A stretch of DNA of 64,000 nucleotides from Eumeta japonica (GCA_005406025.1 BGZK01000146.1:434001-498000); one strand, 5' to 3'. Shown: positions 48,640-61,043, numbered from the stretch's first letter. Translations and numbers: made by a program. The notes: generated from the sequence alone by a model not told the origin.

Positions 48640-48835
48640 AATAAATTACTGTTGAAAGTAGTAAGAGGTTTCAGGAATGGACTGCAAGGTCAACCGTCTT
48701 CCAAATATTTGAGCTCGAAAAATTCAAAAATTTACAAAAAAGTATTTACAATTCAAAGAGTTCAAAGACACATCGATAAATAACATAGCGAAAAGTTTTA
48801 AGGATAGCCTGCCGTTCAACCGTTTCTGAAAATTT
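48640..48835 (+). repeat. Unclassified dispersed repeat (copy 2)
   Basis: Cores TTTCAGGAATGGACTGCAAG and TTTTAAGGATAGCCTG lie about 128 bases apart, each followed by TTCAACCGTT-like or GTCAACCGTC words. It matches 14050-14335 in order and orientation. Confidence 0.6.
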
Positions 48836-50359
48836 TTACCGATGATGCACTGGCTACGTAATGACTCACCAATAACAATTTATTTACTATAAATACGTTA
48901 CCAAATGTTTGTTTCTCATTTTTTCTTTCTTCTCTCTTCTTTGATTAGAGTATTGAGCAGTGAAATTTCTTAAAGTCAGTCAAACACGCTTCGATAAAGC
49001 GATTCCAAATACGGGTACAGGCACGTTCTATATGTTTTGAAATAGGGAGTATTATCGATGAATAATACGATTTTAAGAAACTATTTAAGCACATAAAGCG
49101 AAATTTAACTAGAATGTATTTTGTTCGTAAACTCCTCACGCACGATATAAATAATAAGCAACTCCTGGCATCAGCAATTCCTTTCATGTATGGAGTGAAT
49201 GTTGCAACAATGTACATGCGAGAAGGAAAGAACAAAGATCCTAAACTATATATTTTAAATCATGCGCGTTAATTACATTCTAGGAGTGTAAGCAATTCGA
49301 GGTGTTCGCTACTATATTCATGGTGTGAACGATCCGAAACGAAGTACCTAGGTTATATAATAATGGGTAGTCATTGGTGCTCACTAGTGTATTGTGTGAG
49401 GTGTTCATTCGCGGAAATCCATAGTAGACGCTTGCCTGCAACATGCATTAACATGCAGCATGCAACCCACCGCTGACCCTCGAATCTGCCCCTCCACTAC
49501 GAATCTCTATCCTTAACTATACTTAAGCTTAACTATAACTATACATGGCTATAACTATACTTGGTAGAAAAATTGGGCAGTTGATATTTAATGTGTCTGG
49601 GCCAATTCACATTTGGCGCCAACGACGGACATCTATTTTTTTTAATGACGGGTTTCGTTCAACTATTTTAATATACATAATTTGTTTTTTACATATGAAT
49701 GAAAATTCCAAAAGCATGTGTAATTTCAAAATCTAACATGTCTTAGTACTTGTTCTAGTACTCCTTTCAGTATTACTTTATACAAAATGACTAACTACGG
49801 CGGAGCGAAGTGCGAGGCGAGGCGGCCTCTCGTTCTGTTTCAGCTATGGCATTACTACGAAAACGCATATAATGACTCTAGTTTTGATCTGAATCCTATA
49901 AAAATACATCTGTAATTTCATTAATTAAAGACTATTGTCTTCAATTAATAAAAGTTAGAAGAAAAATACTACGAGTATCTAACAGCTTCAGTTGTCTTTG
50001 ACGATTGAACTGAATATCGATAGGACAATACTTAAAAATGAACCAGAAGCGGAAGCTAGGAAAAGCACCATATTATTTACACCATTACAAGACTGAAATA
50101 TAATTAACGATGCGACTCGTTTCGTACCATTATGACTTTACGGACACGGGGTAAACTTTTTTATACCACTCGAAATGATAATCGAAAAATGGGATATAAA
50201 ATAAAGTACGCTACGTAACATCAATAAACTGTTGATCGACTATAGTCAAATACTTAAGTAAGCTTTTAAATATACAACGCTGTGCTGAAATATTTCGTGT
50301 CAATATGAATTATAATGAGTACGGAGCGATATTTCAGAGCTCGAGTGAAAGTTAATTAA
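48836..50359. other. Mostly AT-rich flank
   Basis: A TAACTATA-type short repeat lies at 49514-49560. A nested CTGCAACATGCATTAACATG / CAGCATGCAAC patch lies near 49437-49466. No exon was seen. Confidence 0.35.
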
Positions 50360-50740
50360 ACCTTTAATACACCGCACAACATATAAATACGACGCGTGTG
50401 CGTGAACGCATCTATTGTGCGCACACGTACACAGCTAAGTGAGTACGGCGGTAGTGGTAGAGAGGCACTTAGGCTACGTTTTTCCCGGGGCGCGTTATGG
50501 CCGCCCCGCGGCGCGCCGCCTCGCGCCCCCACTTAACGCAATTTATTATGGCCCTTTAATAAATAAATAAATAACCGAGAAAATTCGATGAAATACACCC
50601 GGCGCGGACGGTGGAGCGGGTTTCCTTGCGCTTTTCGCGTGCCATAAAAGATTGCTTCATTAATTTCTCCGCTGGGGATCCCGCTATCGTGCCCGGTTTT
50701 TGTTATATACAGTTTGTTGTTATTAAATAAATACGATGGG
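50360..50740. promoter_or_regulatory. Candidate enhancer island with three TTATGGC words
   Basis: GTTATGGCC (50494-50502), TTATGGCC (50547-50554) and the inverse GCCATAAA (50641-50648) lie within 155 bp, together with AATTAAACC, TTCATTAATTT and a GC core (50485-50530). TTTATGG/CCATAAA are posterior-Hox/Caudal-type words. Confidence 0.4.
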
Positions 50741-52094
50741 AAAGTTCTCAACTAATAATCTGGAGCTTAACTTAGGGGCTCCAAATTTATTTCAGAACTT
50801 GAACGAGAATAAGATAGCTGGTTTTCCTAATAATCCCAAATTACGTATGGGTAAGCGTTAGAAATGAAATCTCGTATGATTATTGACAAAATTGATGGTC
50901 AATTGTGGGTTTTAGCCAATTCTTACAGCCAATCTCATTTTCACCATGATCTACAACAGCGGCCGTTGTTGCGAAAGTTTTTAATGTATTAAAAAGTATA
51001 TCTAACAAACTATCGAAAAAATTATGTATCGGAAAAAAAATATAAATTCGTGGCACATTAAAAAAAAAAACCAAATTTAAAGTACCCTAAACCGACGCTT
51101 GCACGAAAAGTTGATGGATGTCAGTGATCCAAAGACATATGTAAAGATCGTACCTTGTGTAAGTCTATGTCTCTGCTTACTCTTCTAGGAAATGGGCATA
51201 CTTTTATATTATATTATTATTATAAAGCTTTATATAAAATTTTTTCAATCCTTCAATCCAATTTGCAATCCCTCGTCAGCGTATAGAAGAGAATGCACGT
51301 TATAAATGCGGTGTTAATCGAGTAGAATCAAATCAGTTTAAGGTCTCTGGTTAATCGTGATTGTTTTGACGAGTTTGACGTGTAATCAAATTTTATTTCA
51401 TATTGAGTTACAATTTACCTTAAAAGCATTACGCAATTATACTCATACTCAACAAAATATAAAATTGTTTACTAAAGTGTGAAATAAATATAACCCAAAT
51501 GTCATACTAACGGAAGTAGAATTTTAAAAGAAAGTTTTGATGACGTTCTTATTGATTTTACAAAATATTCATGATCTTCGGAATTGACACTATGAGAATT
51601 GACTGGCCCTAATCCTATAGCGAAATAGTTATTTCCTTTTGCGTGTATTAGCAGGGCGTGGACATAAGAATATTTTATCGTTATCATTAGAGTATTTTAT
51701 TGTCATGGAAATCGCACAATTTGTAGTATGCAGATTGAGCTCTCTTGACATTATAATTGAGGATCGTTGTGTTACTGTCTTCGTACTGCTTCGTCTAATG
51801 CTATTTTCTTCTAGATGTTCTACTGATACTTATTGTCCGTCGTCTTCTACCACCTTTTATTTACAAACATCTGTCCCACTTATCCCTTTTCCCCTTACTT
51901 TTTCCACTATTTACGTTTGTTTGTCTTGGCCGATTTCTTCTATCTCTATGATTCATTTTATACGTTTTCACCAGTACCATAACTTTCTTTTTCGCTTACA
52001 CTTTTTTCTCAAGGTTCGCACGAGTATCCGCTTGGTTAGCGGTTATCGGAAAATGACATGACGGCATTGTACGGAGAAGTTAAGTACTCAGCAT
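50741..52094. other. AT-rich flank with a decayed LINE piece
   Basis: In one frame 51090-51165 reads LNRRLHEKLMDVSDPKTYVK, resembling the LINE C-terminal block at 55800. The 140-codon frame at 51639-52061 is T/C-rich, has no domain and starts with TTG, so it is not called. Confidence 0.35.
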
Positions 52095-52134
52095 GGATCT
52101 ACTCTAGCGATTCTATAATCGCTAGAGTAGATCC
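52095..52134. repeat. Perfect 17-bp hairpin, 6-nt loop
   Basis: GGATCTACTCTAGCGAT (52095-52111), loop TCTATA, then ATCGCTAGAGTAGATCC (52118-52134). A second, AT-rich inverted repeat (AAAATTAATATAATATAGC and its imperfect complement) follows at about 52173-52223. Confidence 0.95.
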
Positions 52135-52622
52135 GTTTAATAAATCTATTTAATATATAAAATTTTAAAAATATAAAATTAATATAATATAGCTAATATC
52201 TATATATTAGCTATATTAATTTTAATTCAACTTACAGTTGTTATAGAACAGAGAAATCACTGAAATTGACATAGTCATTCACCTGTGATGTATGCGCAGA
52301 TATGCAGACAAATAGTCCAAAATCTACATTTTTTGTTACCATTGTTTTACCCTTTACGTTATTTCAAACATCCAATAACATTACAATTCGTATATTTAAA
52401 ACAATATCTAATATACAAACTCAGAATTCTATATAACTTTATTATACGAATTTGTGGACATATTCATAAAAAATAAAAGTAAATGTTAAAGTTAACTTTA
52501 AAAAGTAATATCCCTTACGACACTGACAATAGAATGATAAACCATTACATATTATTAGTGAAATGTATTTCATTTATTCATTGCTAAATTTTAATAATGG
52601 ATACTCGATGAAAATATATGAA

Positions 52623-53092
52623 AAAAAATTTGGTTGCCTGTAAAGTCGGTATACGGGCGAAAGTTTTACGTGACAACGACTTTGAATGGTAAAATCATTT
52701 TAATGTGAATATTCATTCGTATAGTAGGAAGAAGGATGAAATAATAGTAACAATTTAAAACATTTATTTATACAAAGAATTATATTTAAAACATTAATTT
52801 ATACAAAGAATCTCGCACTGAATTTCATATTAACAAAATTTTATTTTTACCTTTACACATACATACGTATTTATATACAAATATACATACAATAACTTGC
52901 AATACATTTGCAAGCTATGCACTAATTCTCTAGTGCTGCGCGCGCGGCAGATCATAGTTGAGTGGGAGAGAGACGCAAGGCATTCGGCGGGCCTCTCTCT
53001 CGTTCGGTGACTCATCGTTACGTTACCGAGCGTTACACTTTTTCAAAGTGACTCCCAGCCGCAACCTAATTTAAGACGTTGTCACGTCAAAA
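52623..53092 (-). mobile_element. ~470-bp interspersed element, copy 3 (inverted)
   Basis: Reverse complement of copies 1 and 2 over its whole length, closest to copy 1. The ends are the same (AAAAAATTTGGTTGCC at 52623, GTTGTCACGTCAAAA ending at 53092). Confidence 0.85.
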
Positions 53093-53559
53093 ACTTATTT
53101 AGATTAAGAATGAAATAATAAAATTAAGGATCAACAAATAAAAATACAATGCAAGTGTGACTCCCGCCCATGACCACCTTTTTATGGTCACAATTGCGCG
53201 TGTTGTATGTAAATAGTGCAGTGGCGAATCTTGAAGGAAACACTCAATAACTTTTCATTGGCTGTTTGATATCCGGGCAAAATTATATCTATGGCTTTGT
53301 AATATATATTTTTTTTTATTTCTAAGACAATGCACATTAAAATTATCGTCTCTCTATGGAATAAATCACGTGTGTGAAACATACAAATAACACATAAAAT
53401 ATTATATTATTATTGATGTATTATGATACATTACCGTTGTCTGACGTTGAAAAACTTTATTACAGGTAACAATACTCAGTGTAAAAAGGGCTAACTCCGG
53501 ATATCAATCGATACCGTTTAAAGGAACGAGAAGTATAAACTCATTAGTTTCCGACCCGA
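53093..53559. other. AT-rich flank, nothing recognised
   Basis: No gene or repeat was identified. Confidence 0.4.
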
Positions 53560-53920
53560 CTGGGGGCTCAGGAATTAATGAAAGGTGAACAATAATTTAA
53601 GGTTTAATTAAAAGTACAGCCTCCCGCGGCGCGCCTCCGCCCGCCCGAATTATTATATTTCTATATAATTTGTGAAAGCGGTAATTTAATAAAACGCTCT
53701 GCCTTTCTAAATAAAAAGATACTAAATTATTTTTTTTTCTACATTAACCGAAGCGCCGGGGCCCGGCCATGTTCATGGGACGATATTTAATTTTTATATC
53801 TTAAACTGTCCGATTGTGTATTTAACAGTTTAGTAGCTGTAGTTGCAATGAGTAATTTATTTGAGGGCCGGCTCGTTTTTCCGTTTTATTGTTCATTACC
53901 ACTATCACATTAATATTTCA
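53560..53920. promoter_or_regulatory. Candidate enhancer island
   Basis: A mosaic of GC blocks (53622-53647, 53752-53770) and AT words (GGTTTAATTAAAAG, GCGGTAATTTAATAAAAC, GTAATTTATTTGAGG). This architecture is seen in conserved noncoding elements of developmental genes. Conservation was not tested. Confidence 0.35.
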
Positions 53921-55798
53921 AATTTTATTTTAAACTTCTCCAAAACAATGTGCATTTATGCAGATTATGATAAGTCTCTTATTAAATTTATGTAAATAAT
54001 GTTCTACTATTGAGAGAGTATACCTATATATCTACATAAAGAGAATATACCTTAGCAGTGAAGTGATTATCGTCCCGATGCATAAGCGAATGCATAGATG
54101 CCACGCACTAATGGCATTGAAGTCATCTTCAAGCGAAATGATGCATTTATGAATTTGTCAGTTCAGTCGTAATGAAGAGTCAGGCGCTCACGCTGGTGTA
54201 TCAAAAAATGAATACACGTGTGATTGTCACAGGTAAATTTGAAACTGGCGGTTCTACGCCCGTTATGTTGCATTTGTATTAAATATTCAGCAAATATTCT
54301 TTTCGATCCTGATTCTCTCCATTTCGATGCCGGTTCCGATGACAGTCGCGGTCATCCCGTGAACATTGCAGTTAATTATTGTAGCATCTATAAATACATA
54401 GTTGTTTTTCTTTTGTATAAAATGCAATGGCGAAGGATAATTGAAAAAAATGTCTCGTTTGAGTATTCTCAAACTCATTTAACTACACAAGATATGTATT
54501 TTTTTTTCAGTTTCAACTTCATTCATCCTTGAATTGACTAAGCCGTTAAACCTGCATGATGTTCCAGACTATTAAAGTCAGGAAACAACAAACAAGGACA
54601 GCACAACATTTTATTTAATATACAAATACCGATTATTCAAAGATAATTTTCATACAAATAGGTAGCTATGAAAATGTTTGGGAAACCCGCCTGTCTCTAC
54701 TTTTAAAATGTATTGTATCGTCCGGGCGAGCACGGCCCAAGTGAATAAATGTTTTTTTTTGTTTAATTATATTGTTTTGTTAAAATTGTTTAATTTTAAA
54801 ACTCAATTTGAGAAAATATTTTTCGATTTGCAGTAAATACCCCCTTGAACAAAAATTAATTTGTGCTAGCGCTGAATCTGTAATAAAAAATATGAAAGTT
54901 ATATTTTAGAATCAAAAGAAGCAACTATATTGATAAAACGCAATCAGCATTAGTGATCCCATTAAAAGTAAACAACTCCGTAAAACTAGTTTTTAGCATA
55001 AAACGAACACGCGCAGCTGACTACATATGTAATTTAGCAACCAAACTCACGAGTTACCAGTTCTAACACGCAATACTCGTAAACTTATTTTGTATATGTA
55101 ACATTGTACTTTTACAAATGTAAGAAAAAAAACCAAAGATAAATAAATATCATACACAATATATAATTGCATGTAAGAGACATATATATAATAAGATTCA
55201 GGGTGTATGGTTCCTATTTTATGTAACCTCTGACCTATTGAACTTTGTTTTATGCCTTCACCTGCATGGTAGTCTTAAATAAATAATCAATTTATAGTTA
55301 TAACCTAATGGGCGAGATCTGACTGCAAGTGCCGACATAAAGGACATGCAAAATTGTCAAGAAAATTTTTTTTACAATAAGTTACATCGAATTCAACGAT
55401 TCTAAACATTTTGACTTTTGAAAGTATTTGATATGATGTCGCGATGGAATTTTAGCAGCGTACAGCGCGGGCCGACTTGTTAGGTCTTTTGGCAAAAATG
55501 TTACCTACAAAGCTGCCATAGAGTTAGGGTGCTGCGTAAGCTTTACGGTGTCTGCCCATCCACACATGAGTGCTCTACAATCACTGGGCCTCGAATTTAT
55601 ATTATATAATACAAATGGCAAGTTTCGCAAAATGTTTCTCGGTACATAACACACGCGTTGTCGTGTCCAACGTGCGCGGCCGCAAGCGGCTCTCGGTACT
55701 TCTGCGAGTCTAATGACAGGGCTCTTTTTGTATATGTTTTTAATATAAATTTTCAATAAAATCAACAATTTCAATACAGAAAAAAAATTACAGAACGA
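53921..55798. other. AT-rich flank, nothing recognised
   Basis: The open frames of 102 (plus, 54224) and 115 codons (minus, 55505) have no domain. No repeat family was named. Confidence 0.35.
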
Positions 55799-55985
55799 TT
55801 GTGTGGTAGAAGGGTCAGCAAGGATCGTCCTAGAAATTTTTATGGTGAACAACTCTGTGGTATATTAAAAAAGAGCCGAATTTTAAGCACGCTAAATCGA
55901 CGAGCTTGCACGAAACAATCGATGGACATCAGTGACACAAAAAAAGTGTCGTGTAAAAGTCGTACCATGTGGATTTTTTTGGCCT
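55799..55985 (+). pseudogene. LINE ORF2 C-terminal fragment (broken)
   Basis: The frame reads KDRPRNFYGEQL near its start, then LKKSRILSTLNRRACTKQSM and DISDTKKVSCKSRTMW. The pattern GRPRxxYxxQ...ILSTxNRRACMKxxMDVSEA...CKDRxxW is one I associate with the C-terminus of insect non-LTR retrotransposons. Only about 60 codons remain, with no reverse-transcriptase core nearby. A decayed piece of the same block is at 51090-51165. Confidence 0.55.
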
Positions 55986-56149
55986 CATGATCATACATTT
56001 TATTAATATCGGCGGATCTTCAATGAGATGCATAGTGTCGCACTCGCATGATTTTTTGAAGTTATCATTTGCTTATGTTAATGAGAGAAATCTATAAAAA
56101 TATCAAGACCAGTTCCTTTCCTCCGTAGCATTTATTCCCACAGGTATAG

Positions 56150-56310
56150 TGTTACCGAAACAAAGCGTCCGCGCGTATTGTAGTCATTTGGTGCGGGGCC
56201 GAGCTGAACAATGCTCTTTTCACAAATCACTGTTATTACCGACTTAAATGGGTTCGCCGCTGGGGCGACTTTTATGGGGAATTCGCGTTCGATTTCGGTC
56301 AAAGAATTCT
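56150..56310. promoter_or_regulatory. Candidate cis-regulatory island
   Basis: Short mosaic of GC words and ACTTTTATGGGG, TTATTACCGACTTAAATGG. No coding frame. Confidence 0.3.
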
Positions 56311-57942
56311 GTTAATATGATAAAGAAGTAACGGAAGTCTCGAGACGGAAGGAAATCTATGGCATAGAATTGTTATAGTTACATTCAATAGCAATCAATC
56401 TTTCTTTTTCATGATAAATGAATGCAGGAAAAAGAGGTACGTTATTAATTAGTTCAATAAATCTTCAAAGGAATAAATTTTTTTTAATAAAAAATCTGAA
56501 TAAGAACGAATTTGTAGGCTAAGTTAGAGGATGCGGGGAGATCAGACTCTGCTGATGTAAGTTTGAAGGGAAAGGGAGTGATCAAGCGCAGAGAGGGAGA
56601 GGAGTTATCGAGGTCATAACGGACATGCACTTGCACTCTCAAAAACGAAGGCTGTATAAGACAGATTTTCTTCTAGTTGACGTTAAATTAATTAAAACAA
56701 TTGTGAATTTATGAATATCAATTAAAGCTGATTCATTATAACAACAAGTTCATTTGTAATTGAACCAACAATATAGGTACCATATTAATGCTAACAAGCA
56801 TATACAATACACATTTTTTCTATCATTATTTACTTCCTTGCATAATTTGATCAGTTTTATTTATTTAACTTATACAGATATATAGGGTAAATTAATTCAG
56901 AATCAATTAATAGAAATAATCATATAAATTAATACTTTTAATTATTTTTATTGTTAAACTAATAAATTTATCGTATTTGATTTACCTAACAACTGTTAAT
57001 TATATCAATTAATATACTTATTCTTAAAACAACAAAGATAAAATGATCATCTTTTATACTTAACATTATTGGAGTAGAATGTAATATTTAATTATGAGTT
57101 AAATATTACATTCTACTGATAGTAATTGTTTAAAACAATTTTTATATTAGTTGAGATGAATATTCAATTTATCAATTGGAATAAGTAACTGCCCTTCCCG
57201 CCTCTCCTTAAGGGCGGCGCGGGGGCTGAAGTTCATAGAACAAATTTAGCGTAGGTCCTTAGTCAATACATAGTTACATAAATAGTTGTTTATGTGTCGC
57301 TCGAGTTTAAATCGGTTTATCCCCTTCATGATTTCTTTTTTTTTTCATTTAGTATTTGGATTACTTGCGCAAAGTCAGACGTACTTGCAATAGTGAATAA
57401 AATAGTTGTGATATTATTGGTTAGTATTGATGTTGAAGACGAAGTGTATACGTACCAAAAGTATAAGGAACCAAAGAACGAACCAAATACAGAATAAAGG
57501 TTTGTTAGTTTCTACAATTCATGAATATTTTCGATATCTTGTAATATTATTTTAACATTAGCAAAAAATAAATCTAACGTTGGTTTATACTATTTAAAAA
57601 TTAATAAACAAGTACCTTCTCGCAATTTAAATTTTGGTTCATTTTATCTAAAGTTTGTCACATATGGCGATTACAACAAATAATGAGATTTACTTTTAGG
57701 AATCAATTATTGACAAGAAATAAAAATTTTAAATATGACAATATGTTCTATGAATTTTTTATAAGTTGTGTTAATTTGAACATACGTAGGTTTTACTCCT
57801 AACATTAAAATGAACTTTGGCTTTCTATAATTGCTGATAGACAAAATATAGCACAGCACACGGCCGTGGTAACCGCAGTGGAAGCTGCTCGAGGGTGGAG
57901 TATCGCGTCATGCTAGCACTAATTTTCCAAGTGAATAAAATA
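56311..57942. other. AT-rich flank with one perfect hairpin
   Basis: No exon was recognised. The 67-codon frame at 57294 has no domain. A short GC patch lies at 57190-57230. Confidence 0.35.
57073..57117. repeat. Perfect 19-bp hairpin, 7-nt loop
   Basis: AGTAGAATGTAATATTTAA (57073-57091), loop TTATGAG, then the exact reverse complement at 57099-57117. Confidence 0.95.
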
Positions 57943-58170
57943 CCTTAAGCTTGCATTAATAAATCATACTCAACTTTGAGACCGCGTTTGAGTTAGTGCT
58001 GGAGGTGCTGTCCTGATTAATATGTCGTATTTAAGTTCACTCTTATAAATGTGGTACATAGTGACTGTGGGCGTTTCAGGTGATTAAGAGCGAACTTCAG
58101 GACAACCCCTCATATGCGACCCCATAGGCATGCTCAGAGTTGAGTGCGATTTATCAATACGGGCCTTAGT
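57943..58170. mobile_element. MITE-like foldback, ~100-bp arms
   Basis: The left half reads ATTAATAAATCATACTCAAC, TTTGAG, GTGCTGTCCTG, AAGTTCACTCTTA. The right half on the minus strand reads ATTGATAAATCGCACTCAAC, TCTGAG, GGGTTGTCCTG, AAGTTCGCTCTTA. The two halves are in the same order, meeting near 58056. The outer end resembles CTAAGGCCCGTATTGATAAA, known to me from lepidopteran repeats. Noncoding. Confidence 0.7.
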
Positions 58171-60269
58171 CGGTGAAACAAAATGTTCTTAGAGCCTCTT
58201 CCACCATCTCCCGTTAAACGGACTTTTAAAAAAAAGTCACTTTTGAAATTTGTTTTGCGTATCACATCCTCGTTTTAACGGTTTTTAAGCTCTGAAAGGC
58301 TCTGAGTGGATTTAAACAAGAGTAACTTAGTTGTGTTTTATAATGTTACTAAGTAGCATTAAACAAGTTTCATAATTGATTTAATAAAAATTATGTGGTT
58401 CAAGTGTTACAAGTCTAAATTGTATTTATTAAGCTGAATCAGTTACTATAATCATTTCTGTATTGGTACTGCTCATAGAATTAGTCGAATTTATTAAAGT
58501 GAATTAATTATTGTAATAATTTTCCTGTTAATATTGACCAGATATTAATTGAATTCCTTATATATGATGAATTAGTTGGTATAGCCATTTTTCATATTCA
58601 TACTAAAGAAGTTCCTAATTTCCTAAGTTAATGAATAATAATAAGAACTATATAGTTGACTAGTCAATTAAGTAATGATAATCAACCACAGTCATGTTGT
58701 TTGAAGTGTCTAAGATCTCGTTAGGCTCGTATGTAATCATGATACTTGATGACGGGAAGCACAATTTTGTTAGAAGCAACTAAATTTTTTTTTCAGTTTA
58801 GCTCTGAATATGGAGATATTATCTAAATTTTTTCTTATATTCCTAATCAAATGATCGATATTTAAGTTAATCTATTACTATAATTGCACACCGTACGGAT
58901 ATGAAAACGAATGAGATTGCTTATGATATAACGAACATACCTATAGCTAATGAATTTTTGTCTTTCTTTTAACTGTAATAACAAAAACAGACTCATTTTA
59001 AATCGCTTATTATCGTTCTAAAACGTCTTTTCAAATAATACCTATTAAATATATAACAATAAAAAAATTACGATACTTCTCCTTTATCGAAAGTCAAGCA
59101 TCGTCGTTAACATAGGAACGGAGCCGACCCCTCATTCAACACAAAGATTCGAACCTGACAAGAGGAATGCGCGCGCGCACCTCCCTCGGCGCGCAAAACA
59201 ATGTCCCCGACTCTGTAATAGGAAACGGACCGGAAGCACAGGAACCCCGGCGCGATGGTTCCTCAGTGCTCCGAACACGGCTAATGCCATTCTCGCGGGC
59301 ATTGTTCCGACATATAATTATTGTGCCGATTCCTTCATTGTTGCGCAGAGAAGTCAAAGAATATGTTATGTGTTATACTTTCCCCTGACTTTTGACTCGG
59401 AACGTATTGCTCGCATTCAATGGAGGACGGTTGGAACTTCTCACGAGTGCTCTTAGGGAGTAAGGTGCCCTTTTACTTTGAGAGGTTCGTTACAGAAGAG
59501 TGCGAACGTGTTGTAAAGTCAAGAGCGACCGAATGCACCGAAAACGCTATCGTTGACTGGCAATTTTTATTTAACTTTATTTAATCACAAATTCATAATA
59601 TATATATAATTACAACGTTAGCAATAGTGGAATTGTTATTTGTACAATTTATTCTATTAATTTTCTTTAACTATGGTAACGTATCTCTGAGAGTTCATAA
59701 TGAATTTCGGAGAACTTTAGGTTCCAGTTGACTGCTACAATTTTGCAAGTTAATTTTGAAACAGAATCCGTTTTCAGAATCGGATGAAATGTAGCCCGTG
59801 TAGTTATGTAAATGTAGTGGCAGCTAGAGTATTATACGAATCCCTAAAAACAATATATGTATACCATAACCAGTGCCGTTTTATGTATAGTTTCGTTGTT
59901 TTTCACTTGTAATTGATTACAGAAAGTTACAAATTTTATGTATAACAATCAAAATAAATTTATAATTTGTTCTTTATAAAGAAACAAATTACATATAGAT
60001 AGGTAAGTTACGGTAACTAACTGTGGATAAGTTAAAAGAACTTAGGCAACAAAAGTAACGATTTAGGAATTGATAAGTCGTTGAAAACTTTATTTTCACC
60101 ACAAACGTCAAACAAGCGATTCCGAACCTTACTTTTCCGTGCGACAAGATGAGAATTTCAGTTGCACAATTACAATTTTAATAAATTTCATATAGTGAAA
60201 TTTCATTCCATATACTCAATGAAATTTCGCAAAATCCCTCGTGCGACATTAACGAATAGCTTTTTTAAA
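58171..60269. other. AT-rich flank
   Basis: A GC-richer patch lies at 59105-59320 (overlapping frames of 73 codons on both strands, no domain). Small stems lie near 59962-59990 and 60199-60228. Nothing else was seen. Confidence 0.35.
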
Positions 60270-60600
60270 TGTCGTTAAAACTTCATCACAATACGGCAGA
60301 TATCGACAAAGCGCTGTCGCGTGCGCTCTCAAAACGATTCGGCGACGACAAGTGCCCTCGTGTGTTCACGAGCGCCGGAGTACCCGTTCGTGGACGTCCC
60401 GTGATCAGACGCGACCTCGGGCGGGTTATCGGGCGCGGGGGGGTCCCGTCACGTGCCGCGCCCGACGCAGCGGGACGTGTGACCGTTAACTCATTCTCGT
60501 GTCAAAGGTGTTCCTCTTGACTTTATGTATAGCTTTTTCGAGATCCCCCGGGGTACATTTTTTAAGGTCACTCCGTCGCCCGATCGAGCCTTGAAGCCGG
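60270..60600. promoter_or_regulatory. GC-rich island
   Basis: GC core at 60360-60480, with an 83-codon frame lacking a domain. Candidate regulatory island. Confidence 0.3.
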
Positions 60601-60843
60601 ACATTTTTGTGACCAGTATAAAACTTGATGGGTAAATAAATCGATCGGCGAGGTGCTCAAGAAGTTAACTAGCTGTTTTACATCAGCTTTCCCACTAATA
60701 ATGGGTCACAAACGAAATCGTTGTCGTAGTTCCTTTCTGCGTTGCCGTTTTGATACGTTGCGATGTTTATTCGTGATGCGGTCGTGTACCTAGCTGTTGT
60801 GAACAAATAGCTTCTTGGATATGACGGACGTTTTCAAATAATA

Positions 60844-61043
60844 TCTATACATATATAATGAAAATAGGTTGTCTTTGTTCGCCAATCACGTAAAAACTAC
60901 TAAACGTATAGACATGGGACTGGGACCGTTCGATGCGGAATGATTTGTAGATGGTTCCAGGCTACTCATTTTTCGAATTCCGTAAATCTTTCGCCATTTT
61001 ATTTATAATAAAAACTACCCAGCGAAACGGGCGGGTCAGCTAG
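60844..61043 (+). mobile_element. Short nonautonomous Helitron, apparently complete (200 bp)
   Basis: Begins TCTATACATATATAATGAAA and ends GGGCGGGTCAGCTAG. The ends fit the Helitron rule (TC...CTRR, inserted between A and T): the base before is A and the base after is T. A GC stem lies just before the CTAG (ACCC...GGGT around GCGAAACG). No Rep/helicase coding, so nonautonomous. Confidence 0.8.

Noticed and set aside
51639..52061. 140-codon plus-strand open frame
   Set aside because: Starts with TTG, is T/C-rich low-complexity and shows no family. The lack of stops fits a strand low in A. The reverse strand was also read for a LINE C-terminus and is full of stops.
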